From Streptococcus infantarius subsp. infantarius ATCC BAA-102 (lineage in GTDB: Bacteria > Bacillota > Bacilli > Lactobacillales > Streptococcaceae): a stretch of 48,146 nt of DNA. Shown here one piece after another: positions 45,742 through 48,146 of the stretch. The translations under genes and the position numbers were made by a program. Each line of letters opens with the position of its first letter. Position 1 is the first letter of the stretch. A model generated the notes under the pieces. The model was given only the letters and a program-made list of their open reading frames with translations. It did not search any database and had not been told where the DNA came from. Location: assembly GCF_000154985.1 (NCBI RefSeq), contig NZ_DS572685.1, positions 1 to 48,146 on the forward strand, given 5' to 3'.

Positions 45742-46125
45742 TTGGCTAAACCAACACGTAAACGTCGTGTGAAAAAGAACATCGAATCTGGTGTTGCTCA
45801 TATTCACGCTACATTCAATAACACTATTGTTATGATTACAGATGTGCATGGTAATGCAATTTCTTGGTCATCAGCTGGTGCTCTTGGATTCAAAGGTTCT
45901 CGTAAATCTACTCCATTCGCTGCACAAATGGCTGCTGAAGCTGCTGCTAAATCTGCACAAGAACATGGTCTTAAAACTGTTGAAGTTACTGTAAAAGGTC
46001 CTGGTTCAGGTCGTGAGTCTGCTATTCGTGCTCTTGCTGCTGCTGGTCTTGAAGTGACTTCAATCCGTGACGTTACTCCTGTGCCACACAATGGTGCTCG
46101 TCCTCCAAAACGTCGTCGTGTGTAA
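45742..46125 (+). CDS. rpsK: 30S ribosomal protein S11
   Basis: 127 aa, TTG start with AGGAGG. Contains [15 protein letters not shown] and the C terminus [17 protein letters not shown]. Located on the 30S platform near the mRNA exit. Confidence 0.98.
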   Translation: MAKPTRKRRVKKNIESGVAHIHATFNNTIVMITDVHGNAISWSSAGALGFKGSRKSTPFAAQMAAEAAAKSAQEHGLKTVEVTVKGPGSGRESAIRALAAAGLEVTSIRDVTPVPHNGARPPKRRRV

Positions 46126-46173
46126 TCATAATTGTTAATAGTACACAAGATTCGTTTCGAGGGAGTATAATAA

Positions 46174-47112
46174 ATGATTGAGTTTGAAAAACCAATAATA
46201 ACAAAAATTGATGAAAATAAAGATTACGGCAGATTTGTTATCGAACCACTTGAACGTGGATACGGTACAACTCTAGGTAATTCTCTTCGTCGTGTACTCT
46301 TGTCTTCACTCCCAGGTGCGGCAGTAACATCAATTAAAATTGATGGAGTACTCCACGAATTTGACACTATTCCAGGTGTACGCGAAGATGTTATGCAAAT
46401 CATCCTTAATATTAAAGGACTTGCAGTAAAATCTTATGTTGATGATGAAAAAATTATCGAACTTGACGTTGAAGGTCCAGCAGAAGTTACTGCCGGGGAT
46501 ATTTTAACTGATAGTGATGTTGAAATCGTCAACCCAGACCACTATCTCTTTACAATCGCTGAAGGACACAGTTTGAAAGCAATAATGACTGTTGCTAAAA
46601 AACGTGGTTACGTTCCAGCCGAAGGTAATAAAAAAGAAGATGCTCCAGTGGGAACATTGGCTGTAGACTCTATCTACACACCAGTGAAAAAAGTTAATTA
46701 TCAAGTTGAACCTGCTCGTGTAGGTAGCAATGACGGCTTTGATAAATTAACAATCGAAATCATGACAAATGGCACAATCATTCCTGAAGATGCTTTAGGT
46801 CTATCAGCACGCGTTTTGATTGAACACTTGAATCTGTTTACTGACCTTACAGAAGTGGCTAAAAACACTGACGTAATGAAAGAAACTGAAAAAGTTAACG
46901 ATGAAAAAGTGCTTGACCGTACTATCGAAGAACTTGATTTGTCAGTCCGCTCATATAACTGTCTTAAACGTGCAGGTATCAACACTGTATTTGATTTGAC
47001 AGAAAAAACTGAGCCTGAAATGATGAAAGTCCGTAACCTTGGTCGTAAGAGCCTTGAAGAAGTCAAAGTTAAACTTGCTGATCTTGGACTCGGACTCAAA
47101 AACGATAAATAA
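46174..47112 (+). CDS. rpoA: DNA-directed RNA polymerase subunit alpha
   Basis: 312 aa. N-terminal assembly domain with [17 protein letters not shown], a linker near residues 225-245, and the C-terminal domain with [17 protein letters not shown] and [11 protein letters not shown], which contacts UP elements and activators such as PurR-type or competence regulators. GAGGGAG upstream. Confidence 0.98.
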   Translation: MIEFEKPIITKIDENKDYGRFVIEPLERGYGTTLGNSLRRVLLSSLPGAAVTSIKIDGVLHEFDTIPGVREDVMQIILNIKGLAVKSYVDDEKIIELDVEGPAEVTAGDILTDSDVEIVNPDHYLFTIAEGHSLKAIMTVAKKRGYVPAEGNKKEDAPVGTLAVDSIYTPVKKVNYQVEPARVGSNDGFDKLTIEIMTNGTIIPEDALGLSARVLIEHLNLFTDLTEVAKNTDVMKETEKVNDEKVLDRTIEELDLSVRSYNCLKRAGINTVFDLTEKTEPEMMKVRNLGRKSLEEVKVKLADLGLGLKNDK

Positions 47113-47126
47113 TATAGGAGGATAAA

Positions 47127-47513
47127 ATGGCTTACCGTAAACTAGGACGCACTAGCTCACAACGTAAAGCAATGCTTCGTGATTTGACAACAGATCTTTT
47201 GATTAACGAATCTATTGTAACAACTGAAGCTCGTGCTAAAGAAATCCGTAAAACAGTTGAAAAAATGATTACTTTAGGTAAACGTGGTGACCTTCATGCA
47301 CGTCGTCAAGCTGCTGCTTTCGTACGTAATGAAATTGCATCTGAAAACTTTGATGAAGCTACTGAAAAATACTCTTCACAAACAGCTCTTCAAAAACTTT
47401 TCGATGAAATCGCACCCCGCTATGCAGAACGCAACGGTGGATACACTCGTATTCTTAAAACTGAACCTCGCCGTGGTGATGCTGCTCCAATGGCAATCAT
47501 TGAATTAGTATAA
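47127..47513 (+). CDS. rplQ: 50S ribosomal protein L17
   Basis: 128 aa. [20 protein letters not shown] start; [21 protein letters not shown] end. Last gene of the ribosomal superoperon, AGGAGG upstream. Followed by the structured RNA below. Confidence 0.98.
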   Translation: MAYRKLGRTSSQRKAMLRDLTTDLLINESIVTTEARAKEIRKTVEKMITLGKRGDLHARRQAAAFVRNEIASENFDEATEKYSSQTALQKLFDEIAPRYAERNGGYTRILKTEPRRGDAAPMAIIELV

Positions 47514-47527
47514 TTTTTATCAATTTT

Positions 47528-47615
47528 GTTGAGTGTTATGATGATGGAACCTTTTGGTTCTTAGTCTAGCTCTGGTCTACCGTTGGGGATTTTTCCCCAG
47601 CGGGAACACTCATCA
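47528..47615 (+). ncRNA. L17 downstream element-like structured RNA
   Basis: Outer arms TGAGTGTT (47530-47537) and AACACTCA (47605-47612) close a branched fold with an AACC/GGTT hairpin and a CGTTGGGG/CCCCAGCG hairpin (47581-47602). Its place right after rplQ and this shape fit the L17DE motif of Lactobacillales, recalled from the literature. Its function is unknown. Confidence 0.7.
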
Positions 47616-47630
47616 TATTGGTGATTGAGT

Positions 47631-47693
47631 AACGCTTGTTTACGAAATGTCTCTAGATTAGAAACACTTCGTAAGCAGGCGTTTTTCTTTTTG
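47631..47693 (+). terminator. Terminator of the ribosomal superoperon
   Basis: A very long stem: AACGC/GCGTT outside, TTACGAA/TTCGTAA in the middle, CTA/TAG at the tip, then TTTTTCTTTTT. Confidence 0.9.
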
Positions 47694-48146
47694 AAGAGCT
47701 AATGTATTCAAAATAGCAAAAAAACTGTCGGATGGAGATTACTGATGCTATAATTGGAGCTGTGATGACTCTACAAAATATTTATTTTTTGATAAAATTG
47801 TTTATCTAGAAAACTCTGTTACTAAAATTGGTGTATTTTCATCGAAAATAAGCAATATAAGCCTCTAATCGCCTTTAAATGCTTTTTAATGCCTTTCAGA
47901 GCAACTATTCACTATAAGGCACTAGGAGCCAAATAATCGTGTTTAGAGGCTGTTTTACAGCTTGTAAAGAAGAGAGAAGTTCATGATGTCTTCAGTACGA
48001 TAAAAGTGTCTTTTTTAGCCTAAAATTGTTTTCTTGGATGTGAGGCTAATAGTGAATTTACAGTATAAAAAGTGCTGATGATTATCTGATATGACAGGTT
48101 TTATGACATTGTTACAAAAAAATATCAAAAAAGACTAAAAAAGTTA
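47694..48146 (+). other. Gene-free tail with promoter-like site and phased repeats
   Basis: No ORF of coding character. An extended -10 TGCTATAAT is at 47746-47754. From 47861 four successive decamers share the form GCCTTTAAT (GCCTCTAATC, GCCTTTAAAT, GCTTTTTAAT, GCCTTTCAGA). AGCCTCTAA (47860-47868) is repeated inverted as TTAGAGGCT (47943-47951). Near the end TATGACA occurs twice, 5 bp apart (about 48091-48109). It may be the upstream control region of a gene beyond the window. Confidence 0.4.

Noticed and set aside
47694-48146. Protein gene in the final 450 bases
   Set aside because: All six frames are closed by frequent stops and no ribosome binding site is paired with a reasonable ORF.

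Overview
The window is a chromosomal segment of a low-GC streptococcus, starting just downstream of an rRNA operon. Gene order (tRNA cluster, mreCD, pcsB, prs, araT, recO, plsX, the pur genes, comR, ruvB, then the complete S10-spc-alpha ribosomal block) is that of the streptococcal origin-proximal arm. A 15-codon comS-like ORF ending in LTAWWGL, the competence pheromone I recall for Streptococcus infantarius and relatives, points to the S. bovis/S. equinus complex. This placement is inferred from memory, not from a search.

Layout. 1-1080: twelve tRNA genes (the first truncated by the window edge), then a terminator. 1154-4012: mreC, mreD and the secreted CHAP hydrolase pcsB, which has a WalR-like site. 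4155-8623: prs, araT-recO, plsX-acpP; two consensus DnaA boxes lie between prs and araT. 8748-18546: purC-purL-purF-(small membrane protein)-purM-purN-purH. 18677-18743: a candidate CiaR-dependent small RNA. 18910-23662: purD-(frameshifted DUF523)-purE-purK-purB. Together the pur genes cover most of de novo IMP synthesis plus the adenylosuccinate lyase step.

23821-29491 is the most interesting part. It holds comR, a ComR-box palindrome that also looks like the comR terminator, the tiny comS, ruvB, two oppositely oriented candidate csRNAs flanking a frameshifted membrane-protein gene, a nonsense-interrupted low-molecular-weight protein tyrosine phosphatase, a MORN-repeat protein and an OatA-type acyltransferase. 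29651-29728 is an unrecognised 25-codon ORF with a near-consensus promoter and a long terminator hairpin. thrC and a MATE transporter follow.

33064-47513 is the intact S10, spc and alpha ribosomal-protein superoperon with secY, adk, infA and rpoA. Several intercistronic gaps hold strong hairpins without T tracts, probably processing or stability elements. After rplQ comes a branched RNA resembling the L17 downstream element, then about 450 bases without a credible gene but with 10-bp-phased repeats.

Three conserved genes (DUF523, DUF7010-like, LMW-PTP) are broken. Two breaks are at homopolymers, so either sequencing error or real decay is possible. All functional calls rest on reading the sequence and on family knowledge; no database search was run.
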